Part shown: positions 10,280-19,213 of the stretch, one piece after another
Numbering within the stretch: position 1 is the stretch's first letter
Layout: each line of letters opens with the position of its first letter
Assembly: GCA_004151065.3 (NCBI GenBank)
Contig: NWUY0300007004.1
Location: 19,440-41,211 of the forward strand
Source: Larix sibirica
Taxonomy: Eukaryota > Streptophyta > Pinopsida > Pinales > Pinaceae
DNA: 21,772 bases
Reading direction: 5' to 3'
The notes under the pieces: model-generated
Told to the model about the DNA's origin: nothing
Databases searched by the model: none
What the model saw: only the letters and a program-made list of their open reading frames with translations
Program-made: the position numbers and the translations under genes

Positions 10280-10420
10280 AAGACGTCAAAGGCTTACAAT
10301 GCGATTCGTATTTATAGGCTCAGTGGCTGCTACAAAATTGGTCCACATCGCAAAGTGGACATATCTTAACCACTAAGTCTAACTAACTCCTACTCCGCTT
10401 TAACCGCTTAAACCGCTTTT
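10280..10420 (-). promoter_or_regulatory. Promoter-like block with TATA box
   Basis: On the - strand TATAAATA occupies 10316-10309, with an ACCAAT sequence about 26 bp upstream (near 10340). Three CCGCTT motifs (+ strand) start at 10395, 10404 and 10413, exactly 9 bp apart; read on the - strand they are AAGCGG repeats upstream of the TATA box. Downstream comes roughly 450 bp of T-rich, gene-free sequence ending in TTGGTTCCTGCAG at 9841-9829, which has the form of a plant 3' splice site. The arrangement resembles the promoter plus leader intron of a plant gene, or the core of an LTR. No TG...CA LTR ends or primer-binding site were found, so I cannot choose between them. Confidence 0.5.
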
Positions 10421-10638
10421 CTCCACTCCGCAATCACACTTTACCTTTCTCCCTGTCTAGTTTGTCGTTGTTTGTACCAAAAATTCTATGAACTCGTCCC
10501 GTGCCAACAACAATCGTAATAACAAGTGAACATGATCTCAAGTAAGAAAATACCTCTTTCTTGCAAGTAATATGTTTAAATTTGTTTAGATTCCCCTGAG
10601 TCAATAGTCTAATTAGAATAGAGAAATATTGATGCAAA

Positions 10639-10757
10639 TCACTGTTCTTCCTTTTCCTTTTCTATGTAGGTTTTATCTTTAGGCTTTGAATCCTTTGGAT
10701 AAGGACAGTTACCCTGGAAATGACCATATGTGAACTACATCTAAAACAATTACCATG
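10639..10757 (-). pseudogene. Gag-type CCHC zinc-knuckle fragment, frameshifted
   Basis: Read on the - strand, C-F-R-C-S-S is followed, after a two-base excess, by Y-G-H-F-Q-G-N-C-P-Y-P-K and a lysine- and glutamate-rich tail ending in TGA (10641-10639). Bridging the shift gives C-x2-C-x4-H-x4-C, the retroviral-type zinc knuckle that binds nucleic acid in retrotransposon Gag. The cysteine codons are at 10748-10746, 10739-10737 and 10707-10705, and the histidine at 10722-10720. The gag region N-terminal to the knuckle is missing because another element's RNase H fragment begins at about 10762 on the opposite strand. It is a broken remnant; the superfamily (Copia, Gypsy or other) is not determined. 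Confidence 0.6.
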
Positions 10758-10761
10758 GCCT

Positions 10762-11180
10762 GGGGTGCAAAGTGCGGGTGGGGTGATATTTTCCCCAAGA
10801 GGAAACATAAGAACACTATTTTCATGGAGCATTGGAATCATAAAAAAAAAATCAAGTAGAAAGTATGCTCCTCTCAAAGGTATTCAAATATCTAGAAAAC
10901 AGGGGATTGACTCTCTCATCATTCTGGGAGAATCGAGACTAATTATAAATCATATAATATTGAGGACCTTTCCAAAGGAGATGAAGCTAAGAGCCATCTC
11001 CCCGAGGATCTATCAGGACACGCTCTATTTCTGCAATATTTCTTCCCTCTACATCCTAAGATCCAATAACACTATTGCGTATATGCAAGCCAATGTGGCC
11101 ACTAAGGATCTAGTCGAGACTCTGAGAATTAACGGTCATGCCTCTTCACATCACCGTGACCACATGAGGGAATCACCATA
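10762..11180 (+). pseudogene. RNase H (RVT_3-type) domain fragment, catalytically dead
   Basis: The frame reads A-G-G-V-I-F-S-P-R-G-N-I from 10774, then G-I-Q-I-S-R, S-L-I-I-L-G-E-S-R-L-I-I-N, I-L-R-S-N-N-T-I-A and N-G-H-A-S-S-H. This follows the order of a plant retroelement RNase H, which degrades the RNA strand of the RNA/DNA hybrid. In that family the acidic residues are expected in N-x-A-E-Y, L-G-D-S and N-x-x-A-D. Here they read S-S-R-K-Y, L-G-E-S and T-I-A-Y-M, so the three acidic positions that can be checked are all altered. The first catalytic Asp lies upstream of the fragment and is missing. The same frame continues with only scattered stops to about 11680, with no recognisable domain. 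LINE or dual-RNase-H Gypsy origin is undecided. Confidence 0.75.
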
Positions 11181-11690
11181 AGAGAATAGTTGACGACCCT
11201 CCCCCAAAGCAATCAAGAGGATAAAAATCACATGTAAATTAGGCAGCATTGATGGAGTTAGGTGCATGGTAATAATATACTCACCCTCTCATAATGAGCA
11301 ATCATCTTTCGTTATAGAACCATGTTCAACATGTATCACTTCAATTCCTCCCAAATTAACTCCCTCGTTCCCAGCTCCTAAGAGAACGTAATATGGCGTA
11401 AGAACCCACAGGCATCACAGGAAGTATCTACAAGAAGTATCTATATCTGAAAAGGGTGTGAATGGGGCTTCTCCTCCATGTCGATGGTCAAGAATGTGTG
11501 AGAACATAATACATTTAATAAAAAAAATGGAGGAATGGATTTGAAGGAGATCATAATCAGCCAACATGAGCATAAGACAAGGTGATAAGAATTATAAAGA
11601 GGATTGCAAGAATAAGGATTCCCATAGGGAATTTGCTTTGCTAGGACTCAAATCAGAGGTGATCCATATCACCCTTAATTCATAGTAGTA
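11181..11690 (+). pseudogene. Possible continuation of the RNase H frame, unidentified
   Basis: The reading phase of the RNase H fragment carries on through this stretch with about five isolated stops. The peptide includes V-I-I-Y-S-P-S-H-N-E-Q and, further on, I-H-L-I-K-K-M-E-E-W-I and a basic segment with K-N-Y-K-E-D-C-K-N-K-D. No domain is recognised. The low stop density is the only argument for coding origin. Confidence 0.3.
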
Positions 11691-11858
11691 AGAGATATGG
11701 TGAAGAGTATTAGAGGGAGTTCCCGCTAGAGACGAAGAGAATAGGAAGAAGAGACGACATAGCTAGAAGCTATAATACAATCCATTCAAATTGAGGTTAA
11801 ATTTGTATTAATGTAAGTCTTGAATTATTTGGAATTAAAAGATGAGAAAAAGTTTTGA

Positions 11859-12125
11859 CATCATAAATTGCAAGACGAATACCACATGCTTCAGATAGAG
11901 GTAGAAGAGATGCATAACAAGATTCCCCCCAAGTCCATAGAGCAAGATGACTAGGAATATTCAGCAGAAGAGTCGTCCCTTGGACCAATTCGCAATGTTC
12001 CTGATCTCAATCAGCCTCCTCCTAATGTAGCAGACCCCCCAATAGAAGTAGAAGATGAATCGGCTAGAGAGGAAATCGAGCAAGCTGAAGATGAATATGA
12101 TAGGAAAGCCATGCCTATACAGTAG
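11859..12125 (+). pseudogene. Acidic C-terminal tail of an unidentified relic frame
   Basis: In phase with 11955 the sequence is open from 11859 to a TAG at 12123-12125, except for one TAG at 11952-11954. The peptide is strongly hydrophilic: L-Q-I-E-V-E-E-M-H-N-K-I-P-P-K, then N-V-P-D-L-N-Q-P-P-P-N-V, then an E/D-rich run with V-E-D-E-S-A-R-E-E-I-E-Q-A-E. Such composition is unlikely in random AT-rich DNA and looks like a linker and tail of an element-encoded protein. The source is not recognised. After the stop the sequence becomes T-rich and non-coding. Confidence 0.4.
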
Positions 12126-13552
12126 TTTTAATGATCTATTTTTGCATTTTTGTTTTAGGTATATTTCACATACTGTACTTGGAATTAAATTGGATATGGT
12201 TGTATAAACATAGGGAAGACTTTGATCTCCATAAAATTTCATGGATTTTGTAGACCCTCATAGAGGCATGTTATGAACTATATGTGAACTCTTGATTCTT
12301 TTATGTACTCTCTACAAGTACCATGACCATTACCTTTGAAGTAATATCTTCCTTTAAATTCACTTGAAAGCTGATAAATTTTTTTATAATATCTTTGCTA
12401 AAGGAAGTTGTGGCCTCTACCTCTTTAACTTCCTTTGAAATTACATCTACCACGATTACAACCTTTATAATTTGTCAGTAATCTTATTCTCATTTTTTTT
12501 CTTACATCTCTTTTAGTTTTGTTGTGACCCAAGCTAATGAGCAAAGAAAATGGTTTAAACAATAAATTAACACTTTAACTTAGCAACCTTAACAATTGCA
12601 AGTGAAGTGAACATTTGAATCTGAATTAATACCAACTTGACAAAAGTTGGTAGTAGATACCAAAAACTAGTCCCATTAGAGGAGTAGGACCGTAATTAGC
12701 TTGACATTTAGTGAAACCGACCTTCATTATTGTTGGTCACACCTAGTATGTTCATCTCTTTTCTGGCCTAACAACAAATTGCAATCTAAAGTAGTTAGAT
12801 CTGTTGAACCTAAAAATTTGTTGAGCTAAAACCATGAAATTTTGTATATTCACATTTGTACCCTAAATAATAGAGGAAATTCTATGTCATCTAGACCCGT
12901 CAAAAAAATTCATAAAATGTTGCCTCTTTGGTTTAAAAATTTGAAAATACACAACTGATCCTCTGCCCAAAACAATAATACTATCTCCATCTTGTCATTG
13001 TATATTTTGAAGAGGAAAGGCTAGAAATATTGGTGGCTTTCTAGATGTTGTTTGAGTCGACATAATTTGGAACCTCGGGAGTGACATGAAGGGACTACAT
13101 TCCTACTGATAATCCCATCCCTCTTCCCTTTATTTCTTATAATAGAAAATGCCAATGTGTGTGTCTTTTCCATTGTATTGCACTTCTCAACTTCTTTGAA
13201 AATTCATTATAATTGATTTCAAATGTATCTTTGAGAAATTTGTCCAGAATGGTATTTAGTTATGGTCACCTTAGAGGAAGTTTACTTCTATGTATTCTTG
13301 AAGATAGATACCAATCATTAAGGTTCCATTTTTAATGGTGTAAGCTTCAAGATTCAACAAAACTACTAGATTGATCAAGTATAGGTCTTGCATTGAGTTT
13401 GTGTCAAAAATCAATGAAAATTGTTGGCCTTTGTTTTGCACACAATTGTGCATACATTCTCCTCTTGTATATATACACTTTACATTAATTCTCTAGTGTG
13501 GGATTTGACCTCAAGGAAATAGTAAACATTGCACAATTATTTTTTAATCTTA
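12126..13552. other. No gene seen; AT-rich spacer
   Basis: No domain-bearing frame was found. A - strand frame at 13453-13271 is open for 60 codons (with F-D-T-N-S-M-Q-D-L-Y), followed after its stop by another coding-like piece, but nothing is recognisable. There are no clear repeats or RNA genes. Confidence 0.4.
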
Positions 13553-13554
13553 AT

Positions 13555-14225
13555 CAGTACAACTATTAGGAGTTACAGGAAATACAACTACTAGATTTTG
13601 AAGGAGATAATTACATCATTGATCATGATAAAACAAACATATCAATTCATTTTTCTTATAGTAATGCTTGAATATACCATATTCAATGGAGGCCAGGACA
13701 AAGGTTCATGGGTCTGAACTTAGGAAGGATGTCCCTAGAACTGGCTATGAAGCTAACTATTATGTATGCTGAACCCTAAAAAACCATTCCTTGGCACCTT
13801 CGGCTTTGGAATAGTAATTGTGTTGGGAAATGAACTCCTATGTTCAAGGATAGTCTTATCTTTAAACATCGTTTTAGAATCCAATCAACCATATGAAGTA
13901 GACTCTAATTACTATTCCCCGTCCCAATTACTATTCCAAAGCCAAAAGTGCCAATGAATGGTTTTTTAGGGTTCAACATACATAATAGTAAGCTTCATTT
14001 CTAGTTTTGGGGACATCCCTTCCTATTTCATACCCATAACCATTTGTCCTTCCCTCTGTTGAATACGGTGAATCAAAAAATTACTTACGTTATTCCTTTA
14101 AATATGGTATATTAAAGTATTACAGAAAGAAAAAAGAATTGATATGTTTTCTTTATCTTGATGAATGATGTAATTATCTCCTTCAAAATATGATAACTAT
14201 AACTACTGTACTAATAAGAGTTACC
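13555..14225. mobile_element. Foldback element with long imperfect inverted arms
   Basis: The left arm (13555-13820) and right arm (13925-14225) are reverse complements with indels. Inner anchors are CTTTGGAATAGTAATTG (13804-13820) and its exact complement (13925-13941). Middle anchors are the AACCCTAAAAAACCATTC region and its mirror. Outer anchors are GAAGGAGATAATTACATCATT (13600-13620) and its exact complement (14164-14184). The right arm is about 39 bp longer, from small insertions. The roughly 104-bp loop repeats AATTACTATTCC (13906-13917, and again at 13926-13937 within the right arm). No transposase or obvious target duplication is present. This fits a foldback or MITE-like element, or an inverted duplication. 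A small-RNA hairpin is possible but not shown. Confidence 0.8.
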
Positions 14226-14470
14226 TTTGATATGAGTGGTTTCAAAGTAGTTTTTTTTTGCGTATGATAACGCAAAGTAGATGTTATTATAAAATGATTT
14301 TTCATCAATCAATTATTTCCATTGACATTGTTACTTAGCCTGCATCTTATTTTCTCCATGTAATAACCTTACACTCTCCCTTACAATGAAATATCTTAAG
14401 AAAAAGTTTTTTTCCATGGAAAAAAACATATATTTTATTTCTCGGTAAGGAAAAAAAATACATACTTCAT
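14226..14470. other. Short AT-rich spacer
   Basis: No gene. It contains a direct repeat, CAAAGTAG, at 14243-14250 and 14273-14280, flanking a 22-bp piece with a T9 run and a 7-bp inverted repeat (TTTGCGT...ACGCAAA, 14257-14276). T9 would be A9 in the LINE orientation, but it cannot be assigned as the LINE tail. Confidence 0.4.
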
Positions 14471-14487
14471 GTGCTCTTTTGCATTGT

Positions 14488-14760
14488 TAACTTTATGCAA
14501 TTTTGCATCAAAAAATGATGATCACTGTTTTCATACTACCGGTACAATTTTGCACTTTTCACTTTCTGGAAAACTATTAACTTTCTGCAATTTTGCATCA
14601 AAATCTGATCATCACTATTTCATACTACAGGTACAATTTTGCACTTTTCACTTTTTGAAAAACTATTGTACTTTGATTTTTCACAAATTTGCATCAAGGG
14701 ATGGTTCATCATTGTTTACATCCTTTTTACATTCTGAAACCAAAAAACATTTGGCAATTT
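14488..14760 (-). repeat. 90-bp tandem repeats in the LINE 3' region
   Basis: On the + strand TAACTTT(A/C)TGCAATTTTGCA starts at 14488 and 14578, and both units contain TACAATTTTGCACTTTTCACTTT. A third, degraded unit starts near 14667 and keeps ACAAATTTGCATCAA. The array lies just past the RNase H stop of the - strand LINE, where its 3' untranslated region should be. Tandem repeats in LINE 3' regions are known in other families. Confidence 0.85.
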
Positions 14761-14793
14761 CTTCTTAGTAATAAACTAGAGATTTTCAAAAGA

Positions 14794-16348
14794 TTAGAAA
14801 AGAGGCAAGTTGATAACCTTTGTCTCAGAGACACCATGCGTTGTTATGATGATAGTTGTTATACCTTCACCTAGAGTAAGACCCTCTTTAGACAATGAAT
14901 ATGCTTTTTCATTTAGCTCTCTGAAAAATGTGGTAGATGTGGAAGGAGTTGTAAGATCCAGCTAGTCTCTTAAGGGAGTATTAATGCCCTAAAGGTTGAT
15001 ATTCCAGATCTGTTGTTTCCCATTCATAAAATCAATCCAAACTGTTGAATCACCCCGCACTTCAAGCTCTCCAATTCCTTCTTCCAAGGTTAAACTAAGG
15101 ATTGATCTCGGAGCCAAAACTTCATCCTTATTATTTGTGCCTCATCCAACATTAGCTTTGAAATCAATGTTGTTAGAAGGGGAAAAAATAATGGTTCCTC
15201 CTAGGCCACAAATGCCATTTTCACAAGCACCATCAAAGAAAGTTGTAATGCCAATGCAAGCTGAAGAATCTTAGTTTTTTTATTGAGTACTTCTCAAGAA
15301 AACTTAAGTGAAGTGCAAGAACCTGAGCTATTACCTGGAAAACTAGAATCTTCCTGTCCTCGAAAATTCGTCCATTGCGAGCCTTCCATATGATCCAAAT
15401 AGTGAGGAAAGGGATGCACTTTATTTTCTTTAGCATAACATTTTCAAACCAAGCGATTAAATTTTGTTCAAAAGAGTTTCTCTTCCACTGTGGTTCCACC
15501 TTTAATCCATCACACAGACATACCCAAAATTTCTGTGAGAACTGACATGAGATAAATAAATGCTCCAAAGAGTCTTCATCCTTCATGCACAATAAGCATA
15601 TGCTTGGTCCACATATATTTCTCTTTTGGAGATTATTCAAGGTCAAAACCTTGTTGTACAAAGTAAGCCACATAAAAATTATGCACTTATGTGGTGCCAA
15701 TACCTTCCAGATTTCCCCCCACCACCACTTCACGTTTATAATATGTTGGTGCCAAAAAAGTGTATATGCCTCTTTTACCGAGTAGGAGCCACCTACTTTG
15801 TTACCAGTCCAAATAAGGACATATGGATCATCATTAATCTTTATATAGCCCTTCTAGACATCGGTTCTCCACCTTTCCCACTCCTCTGACCACTAATAAT
15901 TTAAATGCAGTTCATTTTCCAATAGCCATGGTTGTCTATGCATGCCTCTAGTGCCTGGAGCAGATACATATTTAATCTTAAAATACCCTTTGTTGTTTAG
16001 TAAATCTATTAAGCCTTAAGAAAGTTTAATTTCAGGTCCACAACCCATTATTCCATCCTTTTCTATCAAGACCTTCTCTCCTGATCCAACTTTCCAAGCA
16101 AGCAGGTCCCCTATAACTGGATAGGATTTAACAATAGCTTTCTAGAATAAAGATCCCCCTTGGTAGTTTTTATTAGGTTGTCTGATCCAATCTATTATAT
16201 CCCCTCCTCCCATATATTTGACCCTCATTATTGACTGCCATTGTCCTTGTTTTGTCAAAAGGTTTCAAACAGATTTCGCTACTAGGGAGGATCCAAAGCG
16301 ATCAAAATCCTTAAAACCCCAGCCTCCAAGCTCTTTAGGTCTATAATA
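14794..16348 (-). pseudogene. 5'-truncated LINE ORF2: C-terminal region, zf-RVT and RNase H
   Basis: The frame enters at about 16348 with P-K-E-L-G-G-W-G-F-K-D-F, the region just after the reverse-transcriptase core in plant L1-type LINEs. It runs in one phase to 15236. Five in-frame stops break it, several at expected Trp positions, but there are no frameshifts. The zinc-binding module is C-L-L-C, then E-H-L-F-I-S-C (C-x2-C-x8-H-x4-C), near 15550-15600. A single frameshift near 15240 leads into an RNase H domain: F-F-D-G-A (Asp at 15234-15232), N-N-K-D-E-V, R-G-D-S-T-V and N-E-K-A-Y-S-L-S-K, ending in TAA (14796-14794). Three catalytic acids remain and the last Asp is Tyr. The reverse transcriptase and endonuclease are absent, consistent with the usual 5' truncation of LINE insertions. 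Confidence 0.9.
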
Positions 16349-16361
16349 GTTGGATTCTTCA

Positions 16362-16510
16362 TGGGATCAATAGAATTAGGAGAAGACTTGGAATTTAATG
16401 ATTTAATTTCCTTGTCCTTAGTATCAAGTAAATTCTACACTTGTTTAACCTTATCACGCAACTATAAGTTTTAGTATTTCATTATGAAGCTCTTTAATCT
16501 TGTTTTCTAA
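16362..16510 (-). pseudogene. Possible coiled-coil coding fragment next to the LINE
   Basis: On the - strand, L-E-N-K-I-K-E-L-H-N-E-I-L-K-L is followed, after a one-base shift, by R-D-K-V-K-Q-V-stop-N-L-L-D-T-K-D-K-E-I-K-S-L. The heptad-like spacing of Leu and Ile in a Lys/Glu background suggests a coiled coil. It lies just upstream of the LINE break and in a different frame, so it is probably the tail of the sequence the LINE inserted into. Weak evidence. Confidence 0.3.
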
Positions 16511-16819
16511 GGACTTCGGTGACCTTCATAAAGTTAATTTCCTCGTTAAATGCCATAGTATTTTTCTAGCCTTACATAGCAACTCTAAACTTCTAGTTTC
16601 TTTCTGTATAAAAAAACATAATTATGCTTTTAGGCTTACAATCCATCATATCTATCTTAAATTATTTGATACCATAATTTTCAATTGATGTGCCACTTTC
16701 ATTTTTGTCAACTTTAGGATACAAGTCAGCTATAGAAAACAACTCATTATTATAACTCATACTAAAACTTAAATACATAAAAAGGATAATTTGGTTCAAC
16801 GGTGGATATATTTTATGTT

Positions 16820-17060
16820 TTACAGAGTCTTTTGTGTATCTTGTCCATCAACAATGCAATGAATACATCCAAATCTTGGTGGGATTGTGCTAGATTGGAT
16901 GTAGGGATAACTATTTGAGAAACAATAATGATATAGTGGGTAACAATATCTAGAATAAAAGTAGATCAAGGTTCCATTTAATAAACTAATGGGGCTTAAG
17001 AACTTGACTAAAGAAGTTGCAAAAAACAATATTAATAGGGGTTGAGTAGCAATGGGAGGT
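16820..17060 (-). pseudogene. Doubtful PIF/Harbinger transposase trace
   Basis: The 69-codon frame ends with P-P-R-F-G-C-I-H-C-I-V-D-G-Q-D. The PIF/Harbinger transposase family has C-I-G-A-I-D-G-T-H around its first catalytic Asp, and the spacing resembles that with one extra codon. The preceding N-G-T-L-I-Y-F-Y-S-R could be a degraded form of the usual S-G-E-T-I-S-R-x-F. No second or third catalytic residue follows, because stops begin at once. Chance resemblance is quite possible. Confidence 0.25.
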
Positions 17061-18169
17061 GAAAATAATTATCTAATGGTTACATAAAATAGTGAAGGAA
17101 TCATGTAGGAATACATACATTATAAAATTTTAACTATAACAGTAGTTGTCCTAGAATAATAGGGTATAAGTTAGTGGATGCAACAATACCTAAATTTCCA
17201 GTAGTTGCATTAACAAGATCTTCTTCATAATACTCTAAAATTTATCTAGCTTTTTTTAGAGTTATGATGATCCACACTTTCTTTAGCATTCTTCTATTTC
17301 TTATAATTATGGATTTTATCCTAATCTTGGCCACCATCACCTCCATTAGGAGGTGGGACACCTCTTCCAACAGATAAAATATTATTATATTAAGTAGACT
17401 ATATAATGGTAGGATTAGTGGGAGTTGAAGGATTACTTTGAGTTGTTTCAATTATAGGTTATCAATAACGCTGGGCATTAGTTATTTTGCTATGAGCACC
17501 ATAAGGAGAAACATGAGAATTAGATTATTGTTGAATTGAAATGTAATTTGATAGGTAAAGTATCATAACACATATGATAGTGTTTTTTAGTTAGGAGAAT
17601 TATTTAAAGTATAATCCTAGTGATGTAAACGACTACATTCGCATAAGTTTATTACCTTATTCATATTCTTGATCTGGCACATCCTTTGTATGTTGATATG
17701 GAACATCTTCTATATTCTTTTGTATATATATTTTCTCTTCTTTTAGTTTTGGGGAGTAGATATTCGAAATTTATGAATTATTTTATTTGAAAACATTATT
17801 ATATCTTATAAATATAAATTTTAGAGGTGATGGTTACTACGGAGGTAATGTTATTGTATATTTTGAATTTTGATTCTTATAAATGTGTGACTTTTTCTAT
17901 TAAGTATTTTGGCAATTGAAATTGTAAATAAAATATTAGGTTTTTAATACAAGAAATCAAAATTCATATTTATCTTGATGGATTTAAGTCTAATTTGAAG
18001 TTAATCATGGATGGGTTTAGTTTACTTGATTCAAATTTTCTAGCACCTAGGATTCATGTCATCATGGGTAACTTACAAATTGTACTATTTTTATATTATT
18101 TTTCTCATGTAGGTTTCACTTTTGGTTTCTAGATTGATTTGGTATTTTAAGTATGGAATATTCAGTGAG
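17061..18169. other. No certain gene; AT-rich with one coding-like patch
   Basis: On the - strand between about 17520 and 17230 there is a hydrophilic stop-broken patch containing S-N-P-S-T-P-T-N-P-T-I-I and V-G-R-G-V-P-P-P-N-G-G-D-G-G, which looks like a protein linker. No family is recognised. A 7-bp inverted repeat (CACCTCC, ATTA, GGAGGTG) at 17338-17355 falls inside it. From 17.7 to 18.1 kb the sequence is very AT-rich, with nothing supportable. Confidence 0.35.
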
Positions 18170-19192
18170 ATGTCAAGTAACGGTCGTGGAAAGAAAACAT
18201 CGAAATAGAGGGATGTATTACTATACTTTTAAAAGCCTCAATCCAAGAATCCACATTCTCTTCATGATTCAAGCTCTTTTGAGTAACCCATCACCGAGAG
18301 AGATGTCAACTCTTCTAAGAATGCATCTAACATCCATATAGAAGATGATAAAATGGGTTCCTTTAGTGATCAAAGTGAGATAAATGCAATTTCACCATAA
18401 ATTGGCAATAAGAATGTTGAAGGTTTTTCCTTGCAAGGAAATACAAAACATTCACAATCATGAAAAAGGGAAAAAAAGGCCAATTGGACACAGGGAGACA
18501 TTTCCAACCAGAATGGGTCTCAAAATTTCCATTTATTGAACCAATATATCCAACAAATGAGAAAGATGATTCACTAGAAGTTAGATGCACTATATGTAGT
18601 TGGAAACTTAGAAAGGTAGTAAAATTGCAAATGAAGTTAGATACAATAGAAAAACATGCAAGAAATGTGTATGCTAATGAAATTGTAAATGGCGAGGATA
18701 AATATATTATCAAATGGAAATCTTCTGAGGAATGTCAACATGTCAAATATGAAGATGAATATAATAAATACTTGATAAGTTAGAGTAAACTCGAGGAAAG
18801 TGGAGGATCCATCACATCTCTATTTGGAAAGATGATGTAACTAAATTTGTTGTCCAAGATGACACAATTAAGCACCAGATTTCACATCTTATCTAGAGGT
18901 CGTTTTATGACATATTATCTAGATTACAAGAACTATATATCTTTTCTTGAAGTGTCGAATTTTTCATCTTATCATTGGTCTATAACTAGTGGTTGGGAAT
19001 GGGAAAGATATCTAGATCAAGTAGAAAATGTTGTTTTGAAAGAGAAGATTACAAATGCTAGGTTTTTTTCACAATCTTTGGATGAAGTTACAACCATTTA
19101 TAATACTTCAAGGATCCGCATGGGTATTTATATGGTTAATGATCTTATTAGGATTTCATATCTACTTGGGATTCATAAAATGAAGAATAATT
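18170..19192 (+). pseudogene. hAT-like transposase N-terminal relic (KIAA1586/ZNF862-like type)
   Basis: A possible start is the ATG at 18170 (M-S-S-N-G-R-G-K-K), after which the frame is broken. The clear part begins at 18460: K-K-G-K-K-G-Q-L, F-Q-P-E-W, then a zinc-finger-like C-T-I-C ... K-L-D-T-I-E-K-H-A. After a TAG at 18781-18783 a shifted frame carries V-V-Q-D-D-T-I-K-H-Q-I-S-H-L-I. A shift near 18895 restores S-R-G-R, then N-Y-I-S-F-L-E-V-S-N-F, W-S-I-T-S-G-W-E-W and F-F-S-Q-S-L-D-E-V-T. The S-L-D-E-V-T Asp sits where hAT transposases have their first catalytic Asp. The remaining catalytic core and the dimerisation domain are absent, because the relic ends at the ambiguous base 19193. 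It is non-functional. The family call rests on motif layout alone. Confidence 0.6.
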
Positions 19193-19193
19193 N
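19193..19193. other. Ambiguous base (N) at an element boundary
   Basis: This single N lies exactly where the + strand hAT-like frame stops and the - strand relic gene's 3' region begins. The abrupt change could be a real insertion point or an assembly join. A second N at 21399 lies inside the - strand frame and does not change its phase. Confidence 0.9.
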
Positions 19194-19213
19194 TGGCTCT
19201 CCCTCGAGCCACT

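Noticed and set aside
10662-10877. A 71-codon - strand frame across the zinc knuckle
   Set aside because: Only C-F-R-C-S-S belongs to the knuckle. The part above 10757 is the complement of the RNase H fragment, and the part below is out of phase with the rest of the knuckle.
13766-13957. A 63-codon + strand frame
   Set aside because: It spans the arms and loop of the foldback element and would not be maintained by coding selection. No motif is present.
14243-14280. CAAAGTAG direct repeats as target-site duplications of a small insertion
   Set aside because: The enclosed piece is only 22 bp with a T run. The repeat may be chance or slippage, and it cannot be tied to the LINE end.
14996-15274. 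A 92-codon + strand open frame
   Set aside because: It is the antisense shadow of the LINE RNase H domain, which reads coherently on the - strand with F-F-D-G-A and R-G-D-S-T-V.
15585-15889. Two + strand open frames overlapping the zinc-binding module
   Set aside because: Antisense shadows of the LINE zf-RVT region; no motif of their own.
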